A DNA stretch of 64,000 nt from Limnoperna fortunei (Eukaryota; Mollusca; Bivalvia; Mytilida; Modiolidae), in assembly GCA_944474755.1 (NCBI GenBank), contig OX104115.1, forward strand, positions 63,306,648-63,370,647. The letters are read 5' to 3'. Position numbers and translations under genes: made by a program. The stretch's first letter is position 1. Every line of letters starts with the position of its first letter. This document shows, in pieces, positions 11,835-24,049 of the stretch. The notes under the pieces were generated by a model that worked only from the letters and a program-made list of their open reading frames with translations, made no database searches and was not told the origin of the DNA.

Positions 11835-13829
11835 GGGGTCGTCCATAATTGTCAACCATTTTCACAAGTGTGCAAACCGCACACTTAAGGGAGGGGGTTA
11901 AAAATTTCGACATTTTTGTGTACGCTTTTTTTATTTCCAGAAATTTTTCGTTCCGTGAAGTTTGGTTTTATATTGGTGTAGATATATCCGTGTATCTTGT
12001 CTGCGTTTGAAAGTAACGATAAACTATAATAAAGATACCAATATTGACATTGATTTCGCGAATGGCACTCAAACAAACTTGTTCGTGTTTGTATTACAAA
12101 ATAAGTGGATACACGCATTTACATTGATTTCAAGAATGGCGCAGCAAACAAACTTTTTCGTGTTTGTAATGCAAAATAAGTGACGGATTTCTAAAAACCC
12201 CAAAAAACAAAATACGAAGAATTGTGTTAACAATTGTGTTTGTGAAAAGTAGGGAAACAGAGTACGTTATAAAAGAAACAAACTAATCTCTATAATCTAT
12301 TCTGTAACTCCCTCTGGCAGAATCACCGCCGCCCAGTCAGAAACTGTGAATCAGCGTTTCTATTATATATAACAATTTCACAGAGTTGCAAATTATTTCT
12401 TCGATTCCACTGTTGCTTAATCACTTAATTCCAGAAAGAATGTTCCCGCGAGTTTTAACACAGGACTCTGGATATTGTTTCTATTCTATCACATGCTTCC
12501 TTGGTAATTAAATGGAAAGAAGTACAGTCAATAATAAGTTTAGCAGTCTAAATGTTTCTTGCAAATAACATTGCATCTCTTGAAGAAATGAACGATGTCC
12601 CCCTGTGCATTATAACAAAGCAAGCAGATTGGTGAAGCTACCCAGGCAGAAAATATCGACTTATGATTCTGAAGAATGAGCACTCCAGTAGCTACTTTTA
12701 CTTTTAAATATGCTTTTGTAAAAGCGAATGGTTGCGTGCCGCAGTTGGCCCAAATATTGTGTAGCTTTCCAAATACTTCATCAGAAAAGTTTAAAAATTT
12801 CAGAGTCGATTTATCGCTGCTTCAACAATCACTACTGCAGTAATGACACTTTTTATACAGGGTTTTTCTCTGGCCGATTTGAGATAAGATCGTGTGGCGA
12901 TGGCAGATCATATTTAAGAGCAGTTTCTGTAACTTTTGTAAACTAACTATTTGAATAAATACATTTCATTGCAAGTTGTCTTTGTGCTATCTCTCTCTCA
13001 ATAGGTCAAAGTTTCTTCTTAAATGTCCAAAGGTTTTCCGAGTTTTCTTATCAATCTCACCTACAAATGGAATATTTCCCATGAGCAAATAAGCGGTCGA
13101 TCTAGCTATCCTCGTAGGAAAATGTTGGGATTCGTTTTAATAATTGTTTATATGTTTCCAAGTCAGTAACTGACAACCTAACTACTAGTACATCTAGGGC
13201 ATATAATAGCATCAGTACAATATAAGTCCTAAAAAGATGAGCAGATACAGATCATGCCATGCCAAGCCTGCTGGTAAAGAATCAGAGGGTGCAGACGGAC
13301 AGCAAAAGCTATATTGCAGACCTTTTTCAGGCAAATTAATACTAATAGATAGACAGATAAGATTTAATATTTCGATTAAATTTCCACATAAAAATGTACA
13401 TTTAATACAAACACTTAACAGTGCATATTATAACCTGTATACATTTAGCTGAGTACAGTTATTAACATATAAGCAAAGCTCTATAAAATTGACATTAAAT
13501 TATAAAATCTATAACGTTGATATTAACTAGAAGCAGAGACAAGTTGGAGACAGAGAGGATACAAAAGACAAAGGATATATGTAAGGAATGGTTTTGTCCT
13601 TCCTGTTATAAAATTTAAACATTAAAAATACATTTGGTACATGTATTTATTGAAATGAACAAACCAATTACAACAGGATATAAGGCATATGAAAAAAACA
13701 CAATACAAGTTGCCTCTTTCCCACGAGTAGAGAAATGGTTGATGTACGCTTTTTGAGGGAGGGTGGGGGGTCTCAAAAAGTGTGCTTTTTGCGCACTTGT
13801 GAAAATGGTTGACAATTATGGACGACCCC
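11835..13829. mobile_element. PIF/Harbinger-like nonautonomous transposon, 2.0 kb
   Basis: The inverted ends match perfectly over 36-37 bp, starting GGGGTCGTCCATAATTG on the left and mirrored at 13794-13829. The flanking TAA (11832-11834 and 13830-13832) fits the 3-bp TWA duplication of PIF/Harbinger. Subterminal parts also pair (GTGTGC...GCACAC and G-rich tracts). A diverged tandem pair lies inside (about 12041-12112 and 12121-12185). No DDE transposase or Myb-like gene is seen, so it would depend on a partner element. Confidence 0.65.
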
Positions 13830-14168
13830 TAATAGAACGATGATTTGATTTATATATATTTTATTGCATGCAAAATTGTCTAAAAATTCTCAAAAACTGT
13901 ATAGTTCAGATGATTTATGCCTAAGCAAAAAGACATTCCAGTTTCCGATTGGTGTAAAACAGGATCTTTTTAGAGGACAGTTAACCATGTTCAAAGAATA
14001 TTTATGATGTTCTGTTCCAATAATACATGTTTTCAGACGTTTAAAACTGTTTATATCCAATTAAGTCATGACAGAAGCCGCCCTGAAAAATAATCAACTG
14101 TGTAGAGGGCCACCCAACAGACATTCACAATCACAACAAATAGCTTTATTCGGCCTTGATGTAACTTA

Positions 14169-14212
14169 GGAGAAGTAGTAGAAGTAGTAGGACAGTACTG
14201 CTAGTAGTAAAC
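14169..14212 (+). repeat. (AGT)n-rich microsatellite
   Basis: GAAGTAGTAGAAGTAGTAGG and CTAGTAGTAAAC. Confidence 0.7.
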
Positions 14213-15029
14213 AGTATTAGTTGTTAGCCTCACACACAAGACTGTTAGTGAATTGAGAGGCGTCAAAGAAACAGTTAATTAGCATCACATCGGACGCACA
14301 ACTGGTTTTACTTGATACATGTTTACTAAATTTATTAAAAATGATTACAACCGTAAAAGTAGTGTAACCGAAATGATTAAAAGCCTAGGTTGGAAACCAC
14401 TAGCCGAACGTCGTCGAGAAATACGGCTCTTAACTCAACGGAACAACTGCAAGATTCTGAGTGAGATTCAAATTAAGTTAGACATTTGATAAACAGTGAC
14501 ACTCGAATTGTTTTACATTCTTTGCTATTTAATATTTGGACTTGTTAAAATTTTTGTTTCTGAGTTATAACTATGCTTAGCCATATTTAAAACTAAGTTC
14601 TAGACTGACCCCTTGCTGAGAGCTAACGCACGCAGAGCTAATTTCCCATGGCTTATTCTGGCATGCAATCTGGCCCACTGTGACAGATTTGGTGAGTTGA
14701 CAATGCACGTGCAATATACTATGTAGGAAACATCGTCCCACATGGAAACAAAATCATGAACGTTGTAAAGAGTAATCAAATAAAGATTAATATAAATGTG
14801 GCTTTAATGACCTTTGCACTTTTTGAAAAGATGAAGATTTATTTTGAATGTATAAAACGCAACATTGTTGAAATCTTATGTTTATTCAGGAAAATTAAAA
14901 ACAACGCTATTTGAAAAAAATAAAAACAAGCCGATGGTGGATGAATTGCAGATACAAGATGCAATTGCACCCCTATTTCCAAGAAAATTTTTCAATAAAA
15001 AAAGGCCATTAGATGTCTTAAAGTATTTC

Positions 15030-15196
15030 CTGCAGACCAGTAGTCTAGTTCATCATGTGCATGGCAACACTGAGATTGCGGGTTCGAATGTCACTGCGGG
15101 CAGGGCGTGTTCGACTTTAATCTTAATTGACAAGGATTTCCATTTTTTTAATTGATCAATGACTGAAAGTGGTGTTAAACCCCATTTTTCAAACAA
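15030..15196 (+). mobile_element. SINE fragment, diverged
   Basis: B box TTGCGGGTTCGAATG, then CAGGGCGTGTTCGACTTTAA, TTGACAAGGATTTCC and the tail CTGAAAGTGGTGTTAAA. The middle domain is deleted. Confidence 0.5.
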
Positions 15197-15796
15197 AACA
15201 AATATAGAATCTCAGACATTGACAAACCTAGTGGAATAAAATATTCAAAAAATGGAGAAGCTATGCCACAATACGAAAAGTCGCTATCTCCCGAGACAGG
15301 GAGATTTTGAGAACAAAAGTTGTATTCGTACTAATTCTTTTAGGCCATTGTATTCGAGTTTAAATTCTCCGTGTGCGAGTTAGAAAAAGTATGCACTCGA
15401 ATCGAACTAGATAAGACAAGTTGAATAGTCCTCGGGTCGTGCACTAATAAGACTGGTCGCATAGCTAAAACAATGTAAATAGCGTTTTAAAATTTTCATT
15501 GAGGCGTAGCCCTGGATCATTTAGAATAGTGCATGTACGTATAGCAAAAATAAGCAATTTACGTGCAATACTGTATTGGAGAAACCTACCAATCCCGCGT
15601 TCACCACATGAGACTAATTCGTTATAGAGTCTTAAAAGGCCTTGTTTTTTATACAACCCTCTGTGACAGACTCATTTTGTTAGATAAATGTACATCCGTA
15701 TGTGCATCGTAAACATGTAGTAACGTAGTGCATCAGATTTTCCTCAAACTGCATGCAGTTGTTTATTATGTTAGCCTTGTGGTCTGTCTATCTTAA

Positions 15797-15858
15797 TGGA
15801 TGGATGGATGGGTTGGTGGGTGGTTGAATGGACGAACGGACGGACGGACGGACGGACG
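15797..15858 (+). repeat. (GGAT/GGAC)n tetranucleotide array
   Basis: GGATGGATGGATGGG grades into GGACGGACGGACGGAC. Confidence 0.9.
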
Positions 15859-16634
15859 AAGTTTTTTTCCGAGGGAGGAGGCCATTATATTGTTAGTACA
15901 TAACACACAATTTAAGCGGGAATAATTTTTGCTGAATCTACCTGAATTTATTAATAGTAGTCCGGTATAGAGAATTGGGGCAGTTTCTATCGCAAGGTTT
16001 ATAGTCTCCTGTTGCTAAGATAAAGCCAGTACTGTTCGAAAATAGTCAAGGCAAATTATCCAATGAAAAACATTGATTTAGATGTATTATGTATTAATCA
16101 ATTATTTTTCCTTATACATGCTTCAATTGAGCAATTAAACCACTTCAATAACTCAGACAGAATCCTTCAGTTGACATATTACGAGTAGTTTGATTTCTTA
16201 ACCTCTTGTACATATATTTTTAACTATTTATATTTCTATTCACAAACTTTAGTTATTCTAATTTAAACAAATATTTTGAACGATAAGAAATGTTAACAGC
16301 ACGAATTAAGGCAACAGGAGCTGATGGCATACAAGCTTCATTACAAATTTTAACTACATGTATGTTGATAATGTAGAAACATTGATATTTAACATATTTG
16401 ATTTGCTATTTCGAAAAAACACAGGAATATTGGAGGTCGTTCCCGTGTTGAAATCAATAGGTGTCAGAAGCCGTTAGTATTTCTCCAGCCCAAAATGTGC
16501 CTGCTCTTCTTACCGAACGTACTGATACTGATGTGTATGGAACGCCGTAGCTGTCTTTACATAAGGATTTTGTCTATATTCGGTGGTATCGACATTATAT
16601 TCGGTGGTATCGACATTATATTCGGTAGAAACAA

Positions 16635-17180
16635 GTTTATATTGAGTGCATATGTCTTTATATTGAGTGCATATGTCTTTATATTGAGTGCATATGTCTT
16701 TATATTGGGTGCTTATGTCTTTATATTGAGTGCATATGTCTTTATATTGCGTGCATATATCTTTATATGGGGTGCTTATTTCTTTATATTGAGTGCTTAT
16801 GTCTTTATATTGAGTGCATATGTCTTTATATTGGGTGCATATATCTTTATATTGGGTGCTTATTTCTTTATATTGAGTGCTTATGTCTTTATATTGGGTG
16901 CTTATGTCTTTATATTGAGTGCTTATGTCTTTATATTGCGTGCATATGTCTTTATATTGAGTGCTTATGTCTTTATATTGAGTGCATATGTCTTTATATT
17001 GGGTGCTTATGTCTTTATATTGAGTGCATATGTCTTTATATTGGGTGCTTATGTCTTTATATTGAGTGCATATGACTTTATATTGAGTGCATACGTCTTT
17101 ATAATGGGTGCTTATGTCTTTATATTGAGTGCTTACATCTTTATATTGAGTGCATATGTCTTTATATTGGGTGTAATTGT
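16635..17180 (+). repeat. 21-bp minisatellite, left arm
   Basis: About 25 copies of a 21-bp unit of the form TTTATATTGAGTGCATATG plus TC, with variants (GAGTGC/GGGTGC, CATATG/CTTATG). Because 21 is a multiple of 3, a 313-codon frame stays open through it (7-residue period FILSAYV). Diverged units continue to about 17330. Confidence 0.9.
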
Positions 17181-17332
17181 CATTATATTGAGTGGTTTTG
17201 ACTCTATAGTCGGTACTCTTAACTCTATGTTGGGTGGGTTTTCTATTATATTCGGTGGTTTTATCATTATATTATGTTGTATCTATATTATATTGAGTGC
17301 TTTTGTCTATATGTTAAGCTCTTTCATTATTA

Positions 17333-17603
17333 TAACCCCCGCAAACTTGTTTGGAGAGTATATAGGAATCACCCTGTCTGTCTGTCAGTCTGTCTGTCCG
17401 TCTGTCCACATCACTTGTAAGCGCAACTCCTCCTAAACCGCTTCATGAAATTGAATGAAACTTAGCATACAGGAAGTACATTATATGTAGATGTGCATGA
17501 AGAATTGTTATTGACATCGGATATCATTAAGGGGAGATAATTGGACTTGAAAGCGAAGCGAGGGATATCCCTTTGTGAGCGTGCTCACAGTCCAAACTTG
17601 TTA
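17333..17603 (+). repeat. Dispersed repeat R1 inserted in left foldback arm
   Basis: About 270 bp with a CTGTCTGTC-type microsatellite near one end and a segment reading through GGGGAGATAATTGGACTTG to CTCACAGTCC at the other. The right arm of the foldback element lacks it (near 21055), which gives the empty site. A second copy lies in reverse at 5239-5490. Noncoding. Confidence 0.65.
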
Positions 17604-17885
17604 TATTCAGTAGACGTGTCTATATATTAAGTGTCTTCTTCAATATATTGTATCGATTGCTGGATTATTGAGGCTTGTTTAGGGTATATTGGGATATAGG
17701 ATATTCACATATTTTGTTCATGGGATACGGGATATTTAAGGCAAAACTTACTGGGATATGGTATATTTAAATCCATTCTATTTACAAGGATATAGGATAT
17801 TGGAAAAACACTTTTTCGGATACGGGATATTTGATGAAAAATTTACGGAGATATGGGATATTGGTACCCCCTCTAAACAAGCCCC

Positions 17886-20767
17886 ATTATTTATATTACG
17901 TTGACTTCACTATATGTTAGTCTGACTTTGCATTATATTAGGCTGAAATGTCATTATATATTCGGTTGATTTATCATTATGCTAGGTGTGTTTTTTTGTG
18001 GTAATTGATTTATATTCGCTTGAAATTAGTTGAGTTAGTGGCATCGACTGATCGGACGGAAAAAGTATTGGCGGGCTTTTTTTACTAGAAACACCGGTCC
18101 ACCGGGTGTTACTAAAACGCGGAAACGGAACGCGGAACGGAAACTGATAACGGATAACGGAACGGAAAACGGAAAAATGAATAAATAGATAGATATTAAA
18201 ATATCTTTAAAGACTAAATCATGCCCGAAGTTTGCGCGTGTGTTTCTCAGGCATTGAAGGTGAATTCCATTTTGTAATAGACTGTTGTATTAAAGCTATA
18301 TACTGGTGGTTCAAAACTTAATAAAAACTATTACTGATATAGTGCCGGTATTTCAACAAGCTCTTCTCTAGTAATGATCTTATGCAGAACTTGGGATAAC
18401 ATGACAGCTTTAGTGTTTGAGCATTGTCCAAGGAAAGTTCGGGAACTTTTTAAAAAATGCACACCAATGTGAATTATATGTAGTTTAGAGAGTTTAATTC
18501 CTAAAGGTGTATTTCTTTAGAAGGGATATTTTGTACAAAATTTATACGGATATTCTGTAAAATACTATCATGTATGTTATACCTTACAAACTCTTTGAAC
18601 TTGTCTTGCCACATCTTCAAGGCTGAGTGAAATTAATGCCGATGATGATGATGATGGGGGGTTTTTTACGTCCTACACTGATAAATTAATACCCTCGTTC
18701 GGACGGTTGTTAGGGTTAGTTGTCCATGGACTCCACCATGGTGGTTTTGTCGAAGCCCGGCCTTCGGGATACCTGGTCGAAGAACTTGGCAGCATATGTC
18801 CTACTAACGGCCGGACTGCTCCGATGTAACGTTGGCCTACTCCAGTACCCCACATGGGTAGAAGCGTTTCCCCACTCTGACCGTCTTGGAGGTCTTACAT
18901 CTGCAGAGTGTGTAATACCGATGTTCGAGATATAAGTTTATATACCAAAAGTTAATCTGACATGTCATAAATCTTAATTTTACTGAACGATTTTTGCTGA
19001 AAGGATTATCAGGAACAAACGTTACCGACTAGGGTTAAAATCGTACTTGATTGACACCTTCTGAGTCTTTAAATCTTTTAAAGAATAATTATCTTCCTTA
19101 TTGCCCTCAACGTTGCTGCGATGCCATAGGTCGAACTGGGGGTTTTTGCGTATCATTTTATAACAAGCTCCGCCTCTGAGCCAAGGTTTTCTTCCAAACT
19201 TCTTGTTTAATCCCACCCCCTAATATAAAATTAAATAATTAAATCAATCAATAATATAGAGTTGTGTGTGTGAGTGTTTTTAACGCCCTTGTCGACGCAC
19301 CTAAAAATTGTATGATGCGAGATGGCCAAGGGCTCAGAATTTTAGAAAAAGTTGAGGGGGTGAAGGCAAATTAATTTATTGCGGAAAATCTGCACAAAAA
19401 TTACAAATTGAATCAGGAAAAGGTATTCCTTTCCCCGAACAACAACCCCATTCAGATCCACCACTGCTTTAGCATGTTTTTATTCAAAAGTATAAACGAA
19501 AACTTTTTTTTATTTAATTGGTTTTTTTTTCCTTGAAAAGGAGTGTGTGGGTGTGGTGTTTTACGCCTAGCGACACTATATGGGTTATGTATGGGCGATT
19601 GCCAAAGAAGCCATGAACATGGAAAATTTTATTTTTACTATAAAAATTGTATCTTTTTAATTTGAAATTAATATTGCTGAATGGATTTTTTTAAATTTTA
19701 CATTGAAAGAGAAATCCTCAAAATTATATAGTTTCTATCGATTAAGGGCCTGGTTTAAGTGGTGCTTTGTTTAAACGAAACCGAAACCCTGATAGAATAC
19801 TGTATTTGTTTTGCATTGTAATGTTGTGTGCAATTGAGTGTCATATACATGTATGTTATGCCCTATAAAGGCCACTATGATTAGGAATTAAGAATATCTT
19901 ATCTTTGCTAGAAAAATTTCGCGTTTGAAAATTTTTTTTCCAACTTAATTATTGAAAAAAAAACGCTAATGAATTAATAACGCTATATATTAATATCTAA
20001 CACAACCAAAATCTTCTTTTTTTACGTTAAAACTCCTTTTCGGAGTCTTTTGTATATTCATATTGATGATATTTGCAGGGGCACCTGCTAAAAGTAATGT
20101 TACATTTTGTGACAATGTCATAAATTTTTAGTTATATTGTCATTTTTTATGCTGACTCTGGTCCAATGAAATCCATCAAATGCACCTTTTGTCTATGCCT
20201 ACAGAAATGTAAAATTATTTGCGTTTTTATAAATGTCTATGAAAACTGAAAGTCTTCGGCTATCTTCAGAATTTTTCAATTCTTTTGAGCTTTCTTTTAA
20301 ATTCTTAGTCATTCGGTTTGTCAACTCTCGCGTGCCTGCCTTTTTCAGTTTTTTCTCTACCGCATTTTGAAGGAGTCACTTATTAGTTATCAAAATGAAA
20401 ATACAAGTAAGCAGTACATGTTTTCAAATTTTCTTAGCTCAGGCTTTTGAAAATGATCACAAATAATTAAAGGCTATTTTAAAATTGAAGGCAGCTAAGG
20501 GTTGCACTTAATGTAAATATGCAAAAAGACGTAACGGATCGATCTAATTATATTTGCAAAAATGAAGTCTGAGAAAACATTACCGCTATATCTTATTTGC
20601 ACTGCAATTTACAATACGCCTGAAACAATTTATAATTTAAAAATCAAGATTTGCTATTGATGGAAACAAGGAAATGTGCATTTAACCGTCTATTTTAATA
20701 CACCTACGTTAAAAGTTTATATTAAACATGGTGTTGATAAGTTCTGACCACTAGCAGATCCATAAAA
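17886..20767. other. Spacer of the foldback element, no supported gene
   Basis: Holds a GGAAC/GGAAACGG purine-rich repeat (18117-18175), a (GAT)n run near 18643, and a GC-rich block at 18680-18930 that resembles an old dispersed repeat and contains CCATGGACTCCACCATGG. Two stretches (about 18655 and 19550) resemble ends of old SINE-like elements (GTTTTTAACGCC type). No frame has recognisable transposase motifs. Confidence 0.4.
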
Positions 20768-21214
20768 GGGGCTTGATTGGAAGGGGGGAGGTGGGTACCA
20801 ATATCCCATATATCCTTAAAATTTTTCATCAAATATCCCGTATCCGAAAAAGTGTTTTCCAATATCCAATATCCCTGTAAATAAAATGGATTTAAATATC
20901 CCATATCCCAGTAAGTTTTGCCTTAAATATCCCGTATCCCATGAACAAAATATGTGAATATCCCATATCCCAATATACCCTAAACAAGCCTCAATAATCC
21001 AGCAATCGACACAATATATTGAAGAAGACACTTAATATATAAACACGTTTACTGAATATAATAATGAAAGAGCTTAACATATAGATAAAAGTACTCAATA
21101 TGATATAGATACAACATAATATAATGATAAAACCACCGAATATAATGGAAAACCCACCCAACATAGAGTTAAGAGTACCGACTATACAGTCAAAACCACT
21201 CAATATAATGACAA

Positions 21215-21925
21215 TTACACCCAATATAAAGACATAAGCACTTAATATAAATACATAAGCACTCAATATAAAGACATAAGCACTCAATATAAAGACATAA
21301 CCACTCAATATAATATAGATACAACATATGCACTTAATATAAAGACATATGCACTCAATATAAAGACATAAGCACCCAATATAAAGACATATGCACTTAA
21401 TATAAAGACATAAGCACCCAATATAAAGACATATGCACCCAATATAAAGACATATGCACTTAATATAAAGACGTATGCACTCAATATAAAGGCTTATGCA
21501 TTCAATATTAAGACATATGCACTCAATATAAAGACATAAGCACCCAATATAAAGACATATGCACTCAATATAAAGAGATATGCACTCAATATAAAGACAT
21601 AAGCACTCAATATAAAGACATTAGCACTCAATATAAAGACATAAGCACTCAATATAATATAGATACAACATATACACTTAATATAAAGACATATGCACTC
21701 AATATAAAGACATAAGCACCCAATATAAAGACATATGCACTTAATATAAAGACATAAGCACTCAATATAAAGAAATAAGCACCCAATATAAAGATATATG
21801 CACCCAATATAAAGACATATGCACTCAATATAAAGACATATGCACTCAATATAAAGACATAAGCACCAAATATAAAGACATATGCACTCAATATAAAGAC
21901 ATATGCACTCAATATAAACTTGTTT
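21215..21925 (-). repeat. 21-bp minisatellite, right arm, with higher-order repeat
   Basis: Reverse-complement array of the same 21-bp unit, longer than the left arm. A marker variant (AATATAATATAGATACAAC) recurs at about 21306 and 21653, giving a higher-order period near 347 bp and showing block duplication within the arm. Confidence 0.85.
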
Positions 21926-22865
21926 CTACCGAATATAATGTCGATACCACCGAATATAGACAAAATCCTTATGTAAAGACAGCTACGGCGTTCCATAGAT
22001 GTGGATGATTGCACTTCTGATGAAAAGTGTTCACACCCTGACTCAAATTTAATAAATTAATATCTCTACCTGCTCAAATTCCACACATCAAAGTTCATAG
22101 TACTAAAACAATATAGCTTCTTTGAAAATGTTTGCTTTTGGCGGAAACACAAATCAGACAAAAGGGGCTACGGGTCTGATGTTGGAAATGTTTTGACGCG
22201 CTAAGTGTTATAAACATGGATGTTAAAATTTAGATCTCGTAGTTACGATGTTCAAAGATTTTTTTTTTAATCCGTATTTTTCTCAGCTATGTCATCAGTT
22301 TTGTGTGAGTTATAGTGTTATCATGTTGCTGTGTCAGCTTGTGTCGCATAATAACAGGTCCGAGTTCACCCGGACCCGTACATTTAACCTTTTGGGTCCG
22401 CATCCGATTGTCTTATAACTATAGGTCCGGGGTGTAAAGAAATATTAATAATAATATTATTTTTTATAGTAAACTCCCATTTTTTTAATATAAACACTAC
22501 CGATGTACCTTAACATTACCAATTAAACTTTCATATTTGTGCTTTAGCATAATATTTTTAAGGTTTTGTACTTTCGTTTTCTGTTGAGACTGCGGGAACT
22601 GTGGTTAGAACATGATCAATGTTAAAATTTGAAATATATTTTAAGATAGAAGTAAAATTTTAAAGCATCGTAAAGTTTAATTTTATAATTGTCTCTGTTG
22701 ACATTATTTGAAATGAAAAAAAGCAAGGTAACCGACCGAACAACAAGAGCCGAAAGTAAAATGTCAAGTATCGATACGGATATAGACAAACATATACAAC
22801 GTCAAACAAAAAAAAAACAGAAACAAAAAACAAATTGAGGAACCCGAACCCAATAAAAACCATAG

Positions 22866-22990
22866 GTGCACTCAGGTGCTCCGAATGAGTAAGCAGTGCC
22901 TGCCTCTAATTAGACACCCGTCTTGATATTAATTGTAATGTCTAGAAAAAAGTCAAATCAGGAATAGGAGAGACAATCAACGAATATTTC
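22866..22990 (+). repeat. Bivalve-type dispersed repeat fragment
   Basis: GTGCACTCAGGTGCTCCG...GAGTAAGCAGTGCCTGC...GACACCCGTC resembles a repeat I associate with mussel genomes. A reverse relative lies at 58345-58385. Confidence 0.35.
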
Positions 22991-23383
22991 CGAACTTATT
23001 TATCAGATTGATTTCCCACAACGGTCAATTAAGTCATGGTGACGATCATAGAACTTAATTCTCAACATTATTGCGCGGTGTAGAAAATCGGAGTACCAAT
23101 CGAAATGTACACAACATATATTGGAGCTGCTGGAATGTTGTTATCGATGAACGGGAACATTTTTCAAAGAGTCGTATGTAAATAAAAATTCTGCGATGGC
23201 AGCCATTTTTAATTTCTATAAAATAAACACATAATACATAGACTAAGTAAAGAACCATTTCATGAATATTACAGATACATTTGGATTGTATTTGTTGAAA
23301 GTTGTTAGAGAAAATGCCATTAAAACAGGTTTTTTTTGTAAATTTAACTGTTGCTAGAGCCATCTTGGGTCCTGATTATTTAT

Positions 23384-23660
23384 TTTTTAACGATATATTA
23401 TATTCCATGCATGATACCTCTCTTTATAATTACGCGGACAAATCTTTCCTACGCTGTGTATAACAATGGGGATCGAGTCCGACAAACTGATATCAATAGA
23501 CTGGTTCACCATTCTAACTTGTTTCAGGCTCTGGCTATTGGATATAAAACTCGTAGCAAAACCATAAATTTCAAACGTAATGTGGCGATAAGGTGAATCT
23601 TTAATGCGTCTCAATAAATTACCAACTGAACTGTAATACTTATATCGCAAATATTTTTTT
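23384..23660 (-). other. Open frame of unknown nature left of unit A
   Basis: About 87 open codons (NLLRRIKDSPYRHITFEIYG...) with coding-like composition but no Met start. The plus strand is also open and carries an acceptor (CTTGTTTCAG at about 23520) and a donor-like AAG|GTGAAT at about 23594, so either strand may hold an old exon. It ends close to the unit A boundary and is absent from the other units. Confidence 0.25.
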
Positions 23661-23934
23661 AAAGTCTAGACAGTTATTCAAATTAATAAGGAAAAGCAAA
23701 ATAAATCTAATTTATTGTACTCGAATACAGCAAAACTACCAAGTTATGGTTAAATTTAGCTGCAATAATGTCACTCCCTTGATTGATTTGTTTTTATTTT
23801 TTTGTTTGTATGTTTATTTTGCTTTTGTTTGTTTGTTTTTTAATTTTGTTTTTGTTTATTTGTTTATATCGATGCTTTTAACAATGGAAGTAAAATATCT
23901 ATATGCGTTTAAACTAGCTACAATAATGTAGCTC

Positions 23935-24045
23935 ACCGTATTTGATTTATTTCGGCTTAGCGGAAAATATGCATAAACCATCCGGGTGTGAATTATTCCC
24001 GGGCTGCCCATTTACGAGTAATGGACCTCTTTTTAGCTCCGTCCG
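23935..24045. other. Segment inverted relative to units B and C
   Basis: TGTAGCTCACCGTATTTG ... GGACCTCTTTTTAGCTCCGTC in unit A is the reverse complement of 35233-35357 in B (GACGGAGCTACAAAGAGGTCC ... ATACGGGGAGCTAC) and of 46091-46215 in C. The short inverted GTAGCTC/GAGCTAC ends would allow a flip by recombination. Confidence 0.7.
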
Positions 24046-24049
24046 ATAC

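Larger units (their letters stand above)
13840..16529. other. Spacer without supported genes
   Basis: Between the Harbinger-like and foldback elements. Holds one SINE fragment and two microsatellites; short frames show no coding character. Confidence 0.4.
16536..21997. mobile_element. Foldback transposon with minisatellite arms, 5.5 kb
   Basis: Perfect inverted ends TATGGAACGCCGTAGC open arms of about 1.1-1.2 kb: 16536-17885, and 20768-21997 in reverse. Each arm runs from the outside inwards through a unique leader, a long 21-bp tandem array, a diverged array, a GGGATAT-rich stretch and a GGTACC block ending near GCCCC. GATGTG flanks both ends exactly (16530-16535 and 21998-22003). Between the arms lie 2.9 kb without a recognisable transposase. 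The structure recalls Drosophila FB elements, whose arms are also built of short repeats, but those make 9-bp duplications. A 6-bp duplication is known for Polintons, yet no Polinton gene or AG...CT end is present. The superfamily is unassigned. Confidence 0.72.

Noticed and set aside
16495..17436. 313-codon plus-strand ORF of repeated FILSAYV heptads, starting at ATG
   Set aside because: It runs through a 21-bp minisatellite, whose period keeps any frame open; a second frame (LYIECLC repeats) is open too and the mirrored right arm is interrupted. No evidence of a real protein.
18673..18935. Overlapping ORFs on both strands in a GC-rich block
   Set aside because: Both strands are open because of local GC content; the sequence looks like an old repeat fragment and no domain is recognisable.
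16536..21997. Polinton/Maverick assignment, prompted by the 6-bp duplication and long inverted ends
   Set aside because: No polymerase B, integrase, ATPase or capsid-like frame is present, the ends are not AG...CT, and the total length is far too short.
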